Positions 1-6,958 of a stretch of DNA of 9,884 nt are shown in pieces. The notes below the pieces were generated by a model that was not told the DNA's origin, ran no database searches, and saw only the letters and a program-made list of their open reading frames with translations. Both the position numbers and the translations under genes were made by a program. The DNA is taken from NCBI GenBank assembly GCA_030690855.1, contig JAUYFR010000330.1, positions 1 through 9,884 on the forward strand, written 5' to 3'. Within the stretch, counting starts at the first letter, position 1, and every line of letters begins with the position of its first letter. Source of the stretch: Gallionellaceae bacterium (GTDB taxonomy: Bacteria; Pseudomonadota; Gammaproteobacteria; Burkholderiales; Gallionellaceae).

Positions 1-685
1 TAAAGCTCAGTGGGATAAAGTGGTTGCAAAAATCGATGGCATGTCACTGCGTGAGCGCACACTCATTTTTGCGGCAGCGGCCTTTTTGTTGGTTTCGGTG
101 ATTAACTCATTCTTCTTAGATCCGCTGTTGGCTAAGCAAAAAAAGCTGTCGTTGCAAGTAGTGCAACAACAGGAAAAGATGAAAGAAATTCAGTCGCAAA
201 TGGAAGCGCTGATGCAAGCGAAAAAAGATGATGCCAGCTCACCTTTGCGCGAGCGACTTAAACTGATTAAGGAGCAGATTGCCGAAGGCGAAACCTATCT
301 AAAAAATCGCCGTGATAAATTGGTGCCACCTGAAAAAATGGGCGATTTATTAGAGCAAGTGCTGAGTAAAAATGGACGTTTACAATTGGTTGGTCTAGAG
401 ACGTTGGCGGTTGCTCCGTTGATTGAGCCATTAGCAACTAAGGCGGCGCTTGGCGCGACAGCGACTAAACCGATTGCGCAAGATAAGCAGGTTTTTAAGC
501 ATGGCGTAAAAATTACGGTGCGTGGCAGTTACAGCGATTTACTGCAATACTTAACTGAACTCGAAAGATTGCCGACGCAAATGTTTTGGGGTTCGATTAA
601 ATTGAACGTAGTGCAGCACCCTTCAGCAGAATTAACGATTACGCTGTACACCTTGAGTTTGGATACGACATGGCTGCAAGTTTGA
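1..685 (+). CDS. mshJ: MshJ, MSHA pilus inner-membrane assembly protein (PilO/GspM-like), 5' end outside window
   Basis: Probable bitopic inner-membrane protein of the MSHA type IV pilus machine, comparable to PilO/GspM in the alignment complex. What is seen: a short cytoplasmic N-terminus, one hydrophobic segment (about residues 16-33 counted from the GTG at 20), a charged Gln/Lys/Glu-rich coiled coil (about 40-100), then a small alpha/beta periplasmic domain with a G-S-Y-x-D-L-L-x-Y-L-x-E-L-E motif typical of PilO/GspM-fold proteins. A GTG at 20 could be a start, but the frame is open back to base 2 and reads K-A-Q-W-D-K ahead of it, which looks like the normal MshJ N-terminus. I infer that the true start lies a few codons before the window. 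It ends at TGA 683-685, whose last base is the A of the mshK ATG (TGATG), so the two are probably translationally coupled. The family call rests on domain architecture plus mshK-N context. Confidence 0.85.
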   Translation, partial: KAQWDKVVAKIDGMSLRERTLIFAAAAFLLVSVINSFFLDPLLAKQKKLSLQVVQQQEKMKEIQSQMEALMQAKKDDASSPLRERLKLIKEQIAEGETYLKNRRDKLVPPEKMGDLLEQVLSKNGRLQLVGLETLAVAPLIEPLATKAALGATATKPIAQDKQVFKHGVKITVRGSYSDLLQYLTELERLPTQMFWGSIKLNVVQHPSAELTITLYTLSLDTTWLQV

Positions 686-1425
686 TGCGCACGATTTCTT
701 TAGTGGCTTTGGGGCAATTCCAAGCGACTTGCGGTGTAAGTGTTTTTGTAGGTCGGGTTTCAACCCGACGGGGATTGGCGAATAGAAGCAAAAGCGTCGG
801 GATGCACCCGCAAGGGGTAGGCCGTGGTTATACGGGGCTAAAGCCCCAACAACACACGCTCAAGCCCAGCCTACGAAAGTCCGGACGCTCGATACCCCGC
901 TGCTTGCGGTGGGGCGGTTTAATGGCTTTGCTGTGTGTTTGTGGCGCAGCAGGTGCGATGGAGTTTTTACCTGACCCAACGCGTCCCGCAGTCGATTTGT
1001 CGCCGGAAAAAAAGAACGGTGGCGTGGGGGGCATGGGCGGGGGTGGTACGGCTAATGAAGCGGCGCCCGTTGTGATTAAAGAGGTTTTGCAGTCAGTTAT
1101 TATTTCTCCTCAATATCGCGCCGCAGTGATTAGCGGTGAAACAGTGATGCTGGGCGATAAATTTAAAGGTGCGACGCTGGTTGATGTGCTTGAGAGTAGC
1201 GTGGTGTTAAATGATGCACAGGGTAAGCGCGTGTTGCAGTTATATCCTGGCGTTCGTTTGAATAAGATTGAGCCAGTTGTAGCGCCAATCGTCATCGAGC
1301 AGTCTGCGCCTGTCGAAAAAAAGGTAGTGGCCAAAAAAGTAGCAGCCAAAAAGGTTGGTAAAAAATATAAAGCGCCAGAAAAAAAAGACGCAGAAAAGAA
1401 TATGGATGAGGGTGAAGAAAAATGA
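685..1425 (+). CDS. mshK: MshK, MSHA pilus periplasmic protein (PilP-like), N-terminus expanded by repeat insertion
   Basis: PilP-like periplasmic protein expected to link the inner-membrane pilus complex to the MshL secretin. Recognisable core: the mature start M-E-F-L-P-D-P-T-R-P, then a domain with L-Q-S-V-I-I-S-P-x-Y-R-A-A-V-I-S-G and M-L-G-D-K-F-K-G-A. I chose ATG 685 (246 aa) because it overlaps the mshJ stop; ATG 670 is in frame and also possible. The protein is much longer than I expect for MshK for two reasons. Residues about 10-80 are encoded by inserted palindromic repeats that separate the start from the signal-peptide core (L-M-A-L-L-C-V-C-G-A-A-G-A). The C-terminus carries a Lys/Ala/Glu-rich tail encoded by runs of A. 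After the insertion, export might use an internal start; TTG 904 would give M-R-W-G-G-L-M-A-L-L, and ATG 922 is also in frame, but neither has a clear Shine-Dalgarno. It ends by ATGA overlap with mshL. Gene identity is well supported; the functional start is uncertain. Confidence 0.78.
   Translation: MRTISLVALGQFQATCGVSVFVGRVSTRRGLANRSKSVGMHPQGVGRGYTGLKPQQHTLKPSLRKSGRSIPRCLRWGGLMALLCVCGAAGAMEFLPDPTRPAVDLSPEKKNGGVGGMGGGGTANEAAPVVIKEVLQSVIISPQYRAAVISGETVMLGDKFKGATLVDVLESSVVLNDAQGKRVLQLYPGVRLNKIEPVVAPIVIEQSAPVEKKVVAKKVAAKKVGKKYKAPEKKDAEKNMDEGEEK
748..811 (+). repeat. GTAGGTCGGG-type palindromic repeat (REP-like), decayed second arm, inside mshK
   Basis: It starts with GTAGGTCGGG, and its first hairpin is GTCGGGTTTCAACCCGAC (752-769), an uninterrupted stem with a small loop. 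A second, degraded hairpin follows at about 796-811 (GTCGGG...CCCGC). The opening ten bases are identical to the element in bioH at 8739-8793, so both belong to one repeat family. Such short paired palindromes are typical of REP/BIME elements mobilised by Y1-type (RAYT) transposases; no such gene is in this window. Confidence 0.75.
817..874 (+). repeat. Second palindromic repeat unit in mshK, bounded by GTAGGC/GCCTAC
   Basis: A 58-bp unit with 6-bp terminal inverted repeats, GTAGGC at 817-822 and GCCTAC at 869-874. The internal hairpin is GGGGCT-AA-AGCCCC (834-847). It lies directly after the first unit, so the two form a composite of about 127 bp (748-874). The shared GTAGG/CCTAC ends suggest the same mobilising machinery as the first unit, although the interior differs. 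Confidence 0.65.
891..914 (+). repeat. Short palindrome (CCCCGC...GCGGTGGGG) at the end of the mshK insertion
   Basis: CCCCGC (895-900) and GCGG-T-GGGG (906-914) can form an imperfect hairpin with a bulged T and a 5-nt loop. It sits between the GTAGGC unit and the right-hand 13-bp direct repeat. It is probably a third repetitive element or a remnant of the same composite. A 9-base CTTGCGGTG shared with 728-736 is also present (903-911), which may reflect further local duplication. Confidence 0.4.
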
Positions 1426-3095
1426 AGCAAATGTTCGTAATACTGTCGGTGATTTTCTTTGTGGCGTGTTCATCGCCCAATGTTAAGACTAAAACAGTCA
1501 CCAAAATAAATGCTGAGATGGACGCACTAGTGAGCGAAAGTGCTGCGCCAAGTAAGCAAGATGCGGTGAACATGGCTTTGTTGCCGCCGATGGCGATCAC
1601 CCTGCCTAAAGTAGAAGGCGGCCCAGTTGAGCCAAGGTTTGATTTGAATGTAAACAACACGCCAGCGAAAGAAGTTTTTGCTGCAATTGGCACAGGCACG
1701 CGCTACAACATGCTGCCGCTACCGAGTGTTGATGGCAACATAACGATTAATCTAAAAGATGTCAGCGTATTTGAAGCGCTGGATACGATTCGTGCGCTGT
1801 ATGGTTATGAATACAAGGTTGAAGGAAAGAGCATCTTCATTCAACCCGTGACGATGCAAATCAAATTATTCAAGGTTGATTATCTCGCGGCGATGCGCGA
1901 TAGCTCTTCTTCGCTTTCGGTGAAAGCATCAGGGCAGGGGAGCGCGGCAGCGACTGGAACAACAGGGGTAACTGGTACGGCTGCCAATACAGCAACAGCA
2001 AATTCAAGTCAGGTTTCAACTAAGCAAACCTCGACTGAATTTAATTTCTGGGACAACTTAGACAAGACCCTGGATGCGATTATTTCCCCTAAAGGCAAGG
2101 CAGCCCAAGGTGAGCGTAGTGTGGTGATTAACCGCATGTCTGGGGTGATTGTGGTTCGCGCCATGCCAGAAGAGTTACGCAATGTAGAAGAGTTTTTAAA
2201 GGCCTCGCAAATCGCGGTTGAGCGCCAAGTGATTATCGAGGCTAAGTTTGTCGAAGTCACACTGAATGACGGTTTTCAGTCTGGAGTGAATTGGGGCGTG
2301 TTCGGTGCAAATAGTGCGGGCAACCGTTTTTCAGGAGGTGTTGTTTCGCAAGGTGGAACAATGTTGCCGAATGCGGCGGGGGCTGCTCAGCAAATGACGG
2401 GCACAGCGATTACCGCCATCCCAGGCTCAAACTTAAGTGGCGTTGCCACGGGTGCGTCAGGTTCTCTTTTTGGCATGGCCTTCCAAGCGAATAATTTTTC
2501 TGCCCTGCTCAACTTCTTAGAAACGCAAGGTAGTGTTCATGTGCTGTCTAGTCCGCGCATCGCTACTTTGAATAACCAGAAAGCCGTGTTGAAGGTGGGT
2601 ACGGATGAGCCTTACGCCACGGGTTACACACCAGGCACTTCGACCACGGTAGCGGGCGGCACAAACACGCTGCCTACGCCAATTTATACGCAGATTTTTT
2701 CTGGCATCGCGTTAGATGTCACGCCGCGCATTAATGAAAAAGATGAAATCATTTTGCATGTGCATCCTTCAATCAGCTCGGTTACTTCAAAGGTGAAAGA
2801 TGCAGGTAGTGGCCAAACATTGCAGATGGCTTCGACCAATATCGAAGAAACTGACAGTGTAGTGCGCGCTAAAGACGGTCAGATTGTGGTGATTGGTGGC
2901 TTGATGAGCCAGAGCACAGTTGAATCGCAGTCTGGCTTGCCGGGCTGGATCAAATCTATCTTTGGACAAACCAGCAAGCTGACGGAGAAACGTGAATTGG
3001 TTATTTTATTAAAGCCAACGGTAGTTGATAGTGATAAAGACTGGTCAGATGACATACGTCGTAGCCGTGACCGTATGAACGGTATGTCACGCTAA
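1422..3095 (+). CDS. mshL: MshL, MSHA pilus outer-membrane secretin
   Basis: Secretin that should form the outer-membrane channel for the MSHA pilus. The N-terminus (residues 1-16, M-K-Q-M-F ... F-V-A-C-S-S) is a short lipoprotein signal with Cys16 as the probable acylated residue. Residues about 72-142 form a secretin/TonB short N-terminal domain (F-D-L-N-V-N-N-T-P-A-K-E-V-F ... G-Y-E-Y-K-V-E). A Ser/Thr/Ala/Gly-rich low-complexity linker follows (about 160-205), then an N-domain ending E-R-Q-V-I-I-E-A-K-F-V-E-V (to about 279). The C-terminal secretin domain (about 365-533) has V-L-S-S-P-R-I-A-T-L-N-N-Q-K-A, D-V-T-P-R-I and V-V-R-A-K-D-G-Q-I-V-V-I-G-G-L. At 557 aa it is of normal family length. 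The ATG overlaps the mshK stop (ATGA) and a GAGGGTGAAG Shine-Dalgarno lies at 1408-1417. It appears intact. Confidence 0.95.
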   Translation: MKQMFVILSVIFFVACSSPNVKTKTVTKINAEMDALVSESAAPSKQDAVNMALLPPMAITLPKVEGGPVEPRFDLNVNNTPAKEVFAAIGTGTRYNMLPLPSVDGNITINLKDVSVFEALDTIRALYGYEYKVEGKSIFIQPVTMQIKLFKVDYLAAMRDSSSSLSVKASGQGSAAATGTTGVTGTAANTATANSSQVSTKQTSTEFNFWDNLDKTLDAIISPKGKAAQGERSVVINRMSGVIVVRAMPEELRNVEEFLKASQIAVERQVIIEAKFVEVTLNDGFQSGVNWGVFGANSAGNRFSGGVVSQGGTMLPNAAGAAQQMTGTAITAIPGSNLSGVATGASGSLFGMAFQANNFSALLNFLETQGSVHVLSSPRIATLNNQKAVLKVGTDEPYATGYTPGTSTTVAGGTNTLPTPIYTQIFSGIALDVTPRINEKDEIILHVHPSISSVTSKVKDAGSGQTLQMASTNIEETDSVVRAKDGQIVVIGGLMSQSTVESQSGLPGWIKSIFGQTSKLTEKRELVILLKPTVVDSDKDWSDDIRRSRDRMNGMSR

Positions 3096-3141
3096 AACCG
3101 ATTTCATTCGCCATGCTTTTCTTAATCGCTAGAGTTTACTG

Positions 3142-4098
3142 ATGTATCTTGAACAATTCGGTCTTCGTGAATTCCCCTTCTCGCTAACCCCTGATACTAG
3201 CTTTTTTTTCGCCTGCTCAAATTACCAAGAGGCGCTCAATACCCTGCTGGTGGCAGCGCGCAGTGGCGAGGGTTTTATCAAAATTGTCGGCGAAGTCGGC
3301 AACGGTAAAACCTTGTTGTGCCGAAAGTTTCTCGCCACGCTAAACAGCGATAAATCATCGACTACCGCTATCGGTACGCAAGATAGTGCTACATCAGCAA
3401 AATCTGGCGGCAAGTTTGCCACTGCCTATATTCCCAATCCCTATCTTGAGCCGCGCAGTTTGCTGTTAGCACTGGCGGGTGAATTCCGCATTGAATTAGA
3501 TAGCACGGTTGATCAGCATCAGTTGCTTAGAGAGTTGACGCTTGCTTTGCTCAATTTTGCGCGTGAAGGTAAGCGTGTTTTAGTGTGCTTAGATGAAGCG
3601 CAAGCCATGCCACTAGAAAGTTTGGAGGTGCTGCGCTTACTGACGAACCTCGAAACTGAGAAACGAAAATTAATGCAAGTGGTGCTGTTTGGTCAGCCTG
3701 AGTTAGATGACCGCTTGAAGCAAAATTCAGTGCGTCAATTGCGTCAGCGCATTAGCTTTCAGTATCAATTGAAAGGCTTACTCAAAAGTGAACTAGACCG
3801 CTATTTGCGCCATCGTTTATTAATTGCCGGTTACAAGGGCGAAACACTTTTTCTGCCTGGCGCAGTGGCGCTGTTGCATCGTGTGACTGGCGGCACACCG
3901 CGTTTAGTGAATATTATCGCGCACAAATCTCTGCTCTTGGCTTACGGCGAAGGTCGGCAGCAAGTGACCGCTCGCCATGTCCGAATGGCAACCGCAGATA
4001 CACCTGAATCACGAAAAGACTGGATGGTTTGGGTGTGGGCGGGCGTGGCGGCACTGGTTTTAGCGGCGCTTAGTTTTGCGGTGGTGTCGTTGCAATGA
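3142..4098 (+). CDS. mshM: MshM, MSHA biogenesis ATPase (ExeA/GspA-like AAA)
   Basis: AAA-type ATPase of the ExeA/GspA family, thought to help secretin or pilus assembly across the cell wall. It begins M-Y-L-E-Q-F-G-L-R-E-F-P-F-S-L-T-P-D, the family's N-terminal signature. Walker A is G-E-V-G-N-G-K-T (50-57). Walker B is V-L-V-C-L-D-E (146-152). A sensor-like V-L-F-G-Q-P-E-L (181-188) and G-G-T-P-R-L-V-N (250-257) follow. One transmembrane helix lies near the C-terminus (about 294-315); I see no peptidoglycan-binding domain after it. Residues about 69-91 form a Ser/Thr/Lys-rich loop between the Walker A helix and the A-Y-I-P-N-P strand that looks longer than usual. The 46-bp gap after mshL contains no clear hairpin or strong Shine-Dalgarno. 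It ends by ATGA overlap with mshN. It is intact. Confidence 0.92.
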   Translation: MYLEQFGLREFPFSLTPDTSFFFACSNYQEALNTLLVAARSGEGFIKIVGEVGNGKTLLCRKFLATLNSDKSSTTAIGTQDSATSAKSGGKFATAYIPNPYLEPRSLLLALAGEFRIELDSTVDQHQLLRELTLALLNFAREGKRVLVCLDEAQAMPLESLEVLRLLTNLETEKRKLMQVVLFGQPELDDRLKQNSVRQLRQRISFQYQLKGLLKSELDRYLRHRLLIAGYKGETLFLPGAVALLHRVTGGTPRLVNIIAHKSLLLAYGEGRQQVTARHVRMATADTPESRKDWMVWVWAGVAALVLAALSFAVVSLQ

Positions 4099-5165
4099 GT
4101 TTAATCAATCAAGTGTTGAATGATTTGGAGAGGCGGGGTGCGAGTGCTGCTTCCGTTGAAGAATCCATTCGACCTGTGCCAGTTGAAAAGAAATACTTTC
4201 ATCCTTACTTAGCGATTGCGCTACTTTTGCTAGCATCGTTAGCGGCGGGCGCATGGATTGCCCAAAGAATGGCCGCAAAATCATCCCAGCCTAAAATACA
4301 ACCTAGTGCTGAGGAAAAGGCATTGCTACTCTCGCAAGTGATGGTTAAGCCGGAAGTGGAGTTGCCGCTAGCCAAACCCAATACAGTAGAGCCAAAAAAT
4401 AAGTCTGGGCTCGTTGCCTCTCGTTGGAGCTCTGAGCTCAGTGCCAATTCAAAAGTCAACGTAGCCAGTGAAAAGCCGCTCACGGAAAGCAGCGCTGATA
4501 AAGCGAATACGAAACCAGTCTCGGATAAAAAGGTGGATGCAGGCACTCGTGGTGCGCCAGCAACGCCAGTCGGTAAGCAGCTCATCAAAATGACGACACG
4601 GCAGCAGGCGGAGAATGAGTTTCATAAGGCAACCTTGCTGGTGCAGCAGGGCTTGCTCCGAGATGCGATCTCAGGTTATGAGGCTGCATTGCTGATTGAT
4701 CCGATGTTCGACAAGGCGCGAGAAGGTTTGGTTGCGGTATTGCTGACCAATAAATCAAACGTCGAAGCGGAGAAGGTGCTGCACGACGGGCTTTCTCTCA
4801 ATGAAAAGCAAACACGTTTTGCTATGTTGTTAGCGCGTTTGCAGGTGGAGCGAAATGCGTTGCCTTTGGCATTGCAGACACTTGAAAAATCGCAGTCTTT
4901 TGCCGCGTCTCAGCCTGACTATCAAGCCTTTATGGCGGCACTCCTGCAGCGTCAAGATAGGCACGTTGAAGCGATTTCTTACTATCAGGTCGCGCTACAG
5001 TTATCACCTAATTCGAGTGTCTGGTTGATGGGTTTGGGTATTTCTTTGCAAGCAATCAAACGTAACGATGAGGCAAGAGAGAGTTACAAACGTGCCATAG
5101 ACGCTCGTGGTTTGAGCCCTGCGTTGCAATCTTTTGTTGAGCAACGTCTGGCTGATTTGAAGTGA
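4095..5165 (+). CDS. mshN: MshN, MSHA pilus TPR protein
   Basis: Bitopic inner-membrane protein with a periplasmic TPR domain, probably a scaffold near the secretin. The first residues M-S-L-I-N-Q-V-L-N-D-L-E-R-R-G are the MshN hallmark. One transmembrane helix follows (about 38-56), then a Lys/Ser/Pro-rich linker (about 60-165). The C-terminal half has helical TPR-like repeats, for example A-E-N-E-F-H-K-A-T-L-L-V-Q-Q-G-L at 172-187, H-V-E-A-I-S-Y-Y-Q-V-A-L-Q-L-S-P at 290-305 and N-D-E-A-R-E-S-Y-K-R-A-I at 324-335. The ATG overlaps the mshM stop. It is the last msh gene here: its TGA is at 5163-5165 and the convergent comF gene ends at 5166. The motor genes often found after mshN are absent at this position. 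Confidence 0.92.
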   Translation: MSLINQVLNDLERRGASAASVEESIRPVPVEKKYFHPYLAIALLLLASLAAGAWIAQRMAAKSSQPKIQPSAEEKALLLSQVMVKPEVELPLAKPNTVEPKNKSGLVASRWSSELSANSKVNVASEKPLTESSADKANTKPVSDKKVDAGTRGAPATPVGKQLIKMTTRQQAENEFHKATLLVQQGLLRDAISGYEAALLIDPMFDKAREGLVAVLLTNKSNVEAEKVLHDGLSLNEKQTRFAMLLARLQVERNALPLALQTLEKSQSFAASQPDYQAFMAALLQRQDRHVEAISYYQVALQLSPNSSVWLMGLGISLQAIKRNDEARESYKRAIDARGLSPALQSFVEQRLADLK

Positions 5166-5855
5166 TTAGTGGGGCAAGGTGCGGGCGATAACCCACGCGC
5201 TGACTTTAGCTGCCCCTGCTTGTTTGAGTGTGTGAGCTAACTCTTCAATCGAAGCGCCTGTGTTATTGACGTCATCGACATTGGCGATATGCTTTCCCGT
5301 TAAATCTACCGAACAAGAAAATGCCGCGCGCATGTTTTTATCGCGTTCTTTCCACGCGAGTGTCGATTGTGGTGCAGTGTTGCGGGTGCGCTGGCAAACG
5401 TTCAATAAAGGAATCTTTAGTTGCTTGCCAATTCGTTGCGCCAATAACTGTGACTGATTAAAGCCGCGCTCTTGTAACCGTAGCGGATGTAAAGGCATGG
5501 CGATGATGCCGTCAACTTGCGTTTCGACATTTGCCGTTAGCGCGTCAGCAAGCCGATTCACCAAAGTGAGATGTTCAGAAAATTTCATCGCTTGAATGAG
5601 TTTGTCGATAGGAAAAGCGTAGGCGAACGCAGCAACAGTGTGATTAAAACTGGGTGGATTTTTCAGGCATCTGCCGCAGGCGCCGCCGATAGTTGGCAGT
5701 GAACAGATCGGACAATGCGTAGCGATTAACCTTGGTAAATCAGCATCACACGCCGCGCACCAAACACCATCATGGCTCATCGCGCCGCACAGAATACAAG
5801 GCTGTTTTGGTATAAATTGCTTAAGAAACGAGCCGCTGTTAAATTTTAGTCGCAT
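5166..5855 (-). CDS. comF: ComF/GntX family phosphoribosyltransferase-like protein
   Basis: ComF family protein (229 aa, usual length). Relatives are needed for natural transformation in several bacteria, where they act in the cytoplasm on incoming single-stranded DNA; E. coli GntX is a homologue. The N-terminus has four zinc-ribbon-type pairs, C20-x2-C23, C33-x2-C36, C48-x2-C51 and C60-x2-C63. The type I PRTase fold follows, with R-G-F-N-Q-S (130-135) and the PRPP-loop motif V-D-D-V-N-N-T-G-A-S (193-202). All key residues are present. The TAA stop (complement of 5166-5168) directly abuts mshN. The start is opposite bioB, and comF/gntX next to biotin genes is a recurring proteobacterial arrangement (E. 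coli has bioH-gntX). No obvious Shine-Dalgarno precedes the ATG. With type IV pilus genes alongside, competence is a reasonable but unproven guess. Confidence 0.9.
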   Translation of the reverse strand: MRLKFNSGSFLKQFIPKQPCILCGAMSHDGVWCAACDADLPRLIATHCPICSLPTIGGACGRCLKNPPSFNHTVAAFAYAFPIDKLIQAMKFSEHLTLVNRLADALTANVETQVDGIIAMPLHPLRLQERGFNQSQLLAQRIGKQLKIPLLNVCQRTRNTAPQSTLAWKERDKNMRAAFSCSVDLTGKHIANVDDVNNTGASIEELAHTLKQAGAAKVSAWVIARTLPH

Positions 5856-5920
5856 TGAAATTGACAGCCAGGGTGGTTTAATCGAAGATGCCGCCTGTTT
5901 AATTTTTTGCCTATTCTGCC
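5856..5920. promoter_or_regulatory. Divergent comF/bioB promoter region
   Basis: These 65 bp must hold the start signals for comF (leftward) and the bio operon (rightward), unless the promoters lie inside genes. On the + strand TTGACA (5861-5866) is a perfect -35. At 17-bp spacing only GAAGAT (5884-5889) follows, a poor -10. The heptamer GTTTAAT occurs twice in direct orientation (5876-5882 and 5897-5903), 21 bp apart. I could not find a full BirA-type inverted operator (TTGTAAACC...GGTTTACAA), only an isolated GGTTTA at 5875-5880. No clear Shine-Dalgarno precedes bioB. Confidence 0.4.
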
Positions 5921-6919
5921 ATGCAAACTCAAGCCATCAAGTTATATCGCCCTTCTGTAGAAACTAAATCTGCTGAGCAACCTTGGTCTGTCGCCGAGAT
6001 TGAAGCGCTGTTTAAATTGCCTTTTGCTGATTTGATGTATCAGGCGCAACAAATTCATCGCGAGCACTTTGATCCCAACTCCGTACAGCTTTCCACTTTG
6101 CTCTCGATTAAAACCGGTGGTTGCTCAGAGGATTGTGGCTATTGCCCACAATCTGCCTTTCACGATGCGGGTGTAGAGAATCGCAAAATGTTGGAAGTGA
6201 GCGAAGTAATCAAGGCCGCGAAAGCCGCGCAAGAGGCAGGCGCAGATCGTTTTTGCATGGGCGCGGCATGGCGTGAGCCCAGCAAAGAAGATATGGAGAG
6301 CGTAGTCGAGATGGTGAAAGCGGTACGTGGTTTGGGTATGGAAACCTGCGCCACGCTGGGGATGTTGAACGATGAACAGACCGAGCAATTGCGCGAGGCG
6401 GGTCTGGACTACTACAACCACAACCTCGATACCTCGCCGGAATTTTATGGTGACATCATAAGTACTCGCGATTATCAAGATCGTCTCGACACCTTAGAGC
6501 GTGTGCGCAAAGCGGGCATGCACGTGTGTAGCGGCGGTATCGTCGGCATGGGTGAAAATTTGACGCAGCGCGCAGGATTGGTGGCGCAATTGGCCAATAT
6601 GAATCCCTATCCAGAAAGTGTGCCAATCAATAATTTGGTGAAGGTCGAAGGTACGCCACTGGCGCAAGCAGAAGAAATAGACCCGCTCGATTTTGTACGC
6701 ACCATCGCGGTGGCGAGGATCACCATGCCGACGGCGCGTGTGCGCTTATCGGCAGGGCGTCAACAAATGTCTGATGCGGTGCAAGCACTGTGTTTCCTCG
6801 CGGGCGCCAACTCCATTTTTTATGGCGAGCAATTATTGACCACGGGCAATCCTGAAGTTGAACGTGATCGCGCGTTGATGGATAAGCTGGGGATGTATCC
6901 GTTTGCAGATAAACATTGA
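5921..6919 (+). CDS. bioB: Biotin synthase (radical SAM)
   Basis: Biotin synthase, the last step of the pathway: radical insertion of sulfur into dethiobiotin. The radical-SAM [4Fe-4S] motif C-x3-C-x2-C is C68, C72, C75. The [2Fe-2S] sulfur-donor ligands are C112, C143, C203 and R275. These match the E. coli positions 53/57/60/97/128/188/260 with a constant offset of 15, so the core has no internal gain or loss before Arg275. Other signatures are Y-N-H-N-L-D-T (165-171), P-I-N-N-L-V (235-240) and the C-terminal G-A-N-S-I-F-Y-G-E. It has 332 aa with the ATG at 5921. It is the first gene of the bio operon. The stretch after its stop (6920-7106) holds a palindromic repeat and no gene. Confidence 0.98.
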   Translation: MQTQAIKLYRPSVETKSAEQPWSVAEIEALFKLPFADLMYQAQQIHREHFDPNSVQLSTLLSIKTGGCSEDCGYCPQSAFHDAGVENRKMLEVSEVIKAAKAAQEAGADRFCMGAAWREPSKEDMESVVEMVKAVRGLGMETCATLGMLNDEQTEQLREAGLDYYNHNLDTSPEFYGDIISTRDYQDRLDTLERVRKAGMHVCSGGIVGMGENLTQRAGLVAQLANMNPYPESVPINNLVKVEGTPLAQAEEIDPLDFVRTIAVARITMPTARVRLSAGRQQMSDAVQALCFLAGANSIFYGEQLLTTGNPEVERDRALMDKLGMYPFADKH

Positions 6920-6958
6920 GTTGTGTTTGTATGTGGTTGAAAAATCAAATCAAAACCT

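Larger units (their letters stand above)
699..930 (+). repeat. 219-bp in-frame insertion in mshK bounded by a 13-bp direct repeat
   Basis: TTTAGTGGCTTTG (699-711) and TTTAATGGCTTTG (918-930) match at 12 of 13 bases and lie exactly 219 bp (73 codons) apart in the same reading phase. Removing one copy plus the material between them yields M-R-T-I-S-L-M-A-L-L-C-V-C-G-A-A-G-A before M-E-F-L-P-D-P. That is an ideal Sec signal peptide with an A-G-A cleavage site. The interior holds 36 bp of non-palindromic sequence and then the palindromic repeats listed separately. The direct repeat could be a target duplication or the footprint of a duplication event. No transposase is present. The interpretation is inference; the repeat and spacing are seen directly. 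Confidence 0.7.

Noticed and set aside
748..874. CRISPR array in the repeat region of mshK
   Set aside because: The units are palindromic, unequal and not regularly spaced, with no repeated repeat-spacer pattern.
1110..1699. Antisense open frames opposite mshK and the start of mshL
   Set aside because: Compositional shadows of the A-rich, Lys-rich coding strand (they read as Phe/Leu-rich); no family resemblance or start signals.
5169..5216. Possible intrinsic terminator at the mshN-comF junction
   Set aside because: The GGGGCA/TGCCCC arms are 34 bases apart, the inner stem is bulged, and no T-tract follows on either strand.
5861..5903. BirA operator ahead of bioB
   Set aside because: Only a GGTTTA half is visible; the inverted partner at the proper distance is missing.
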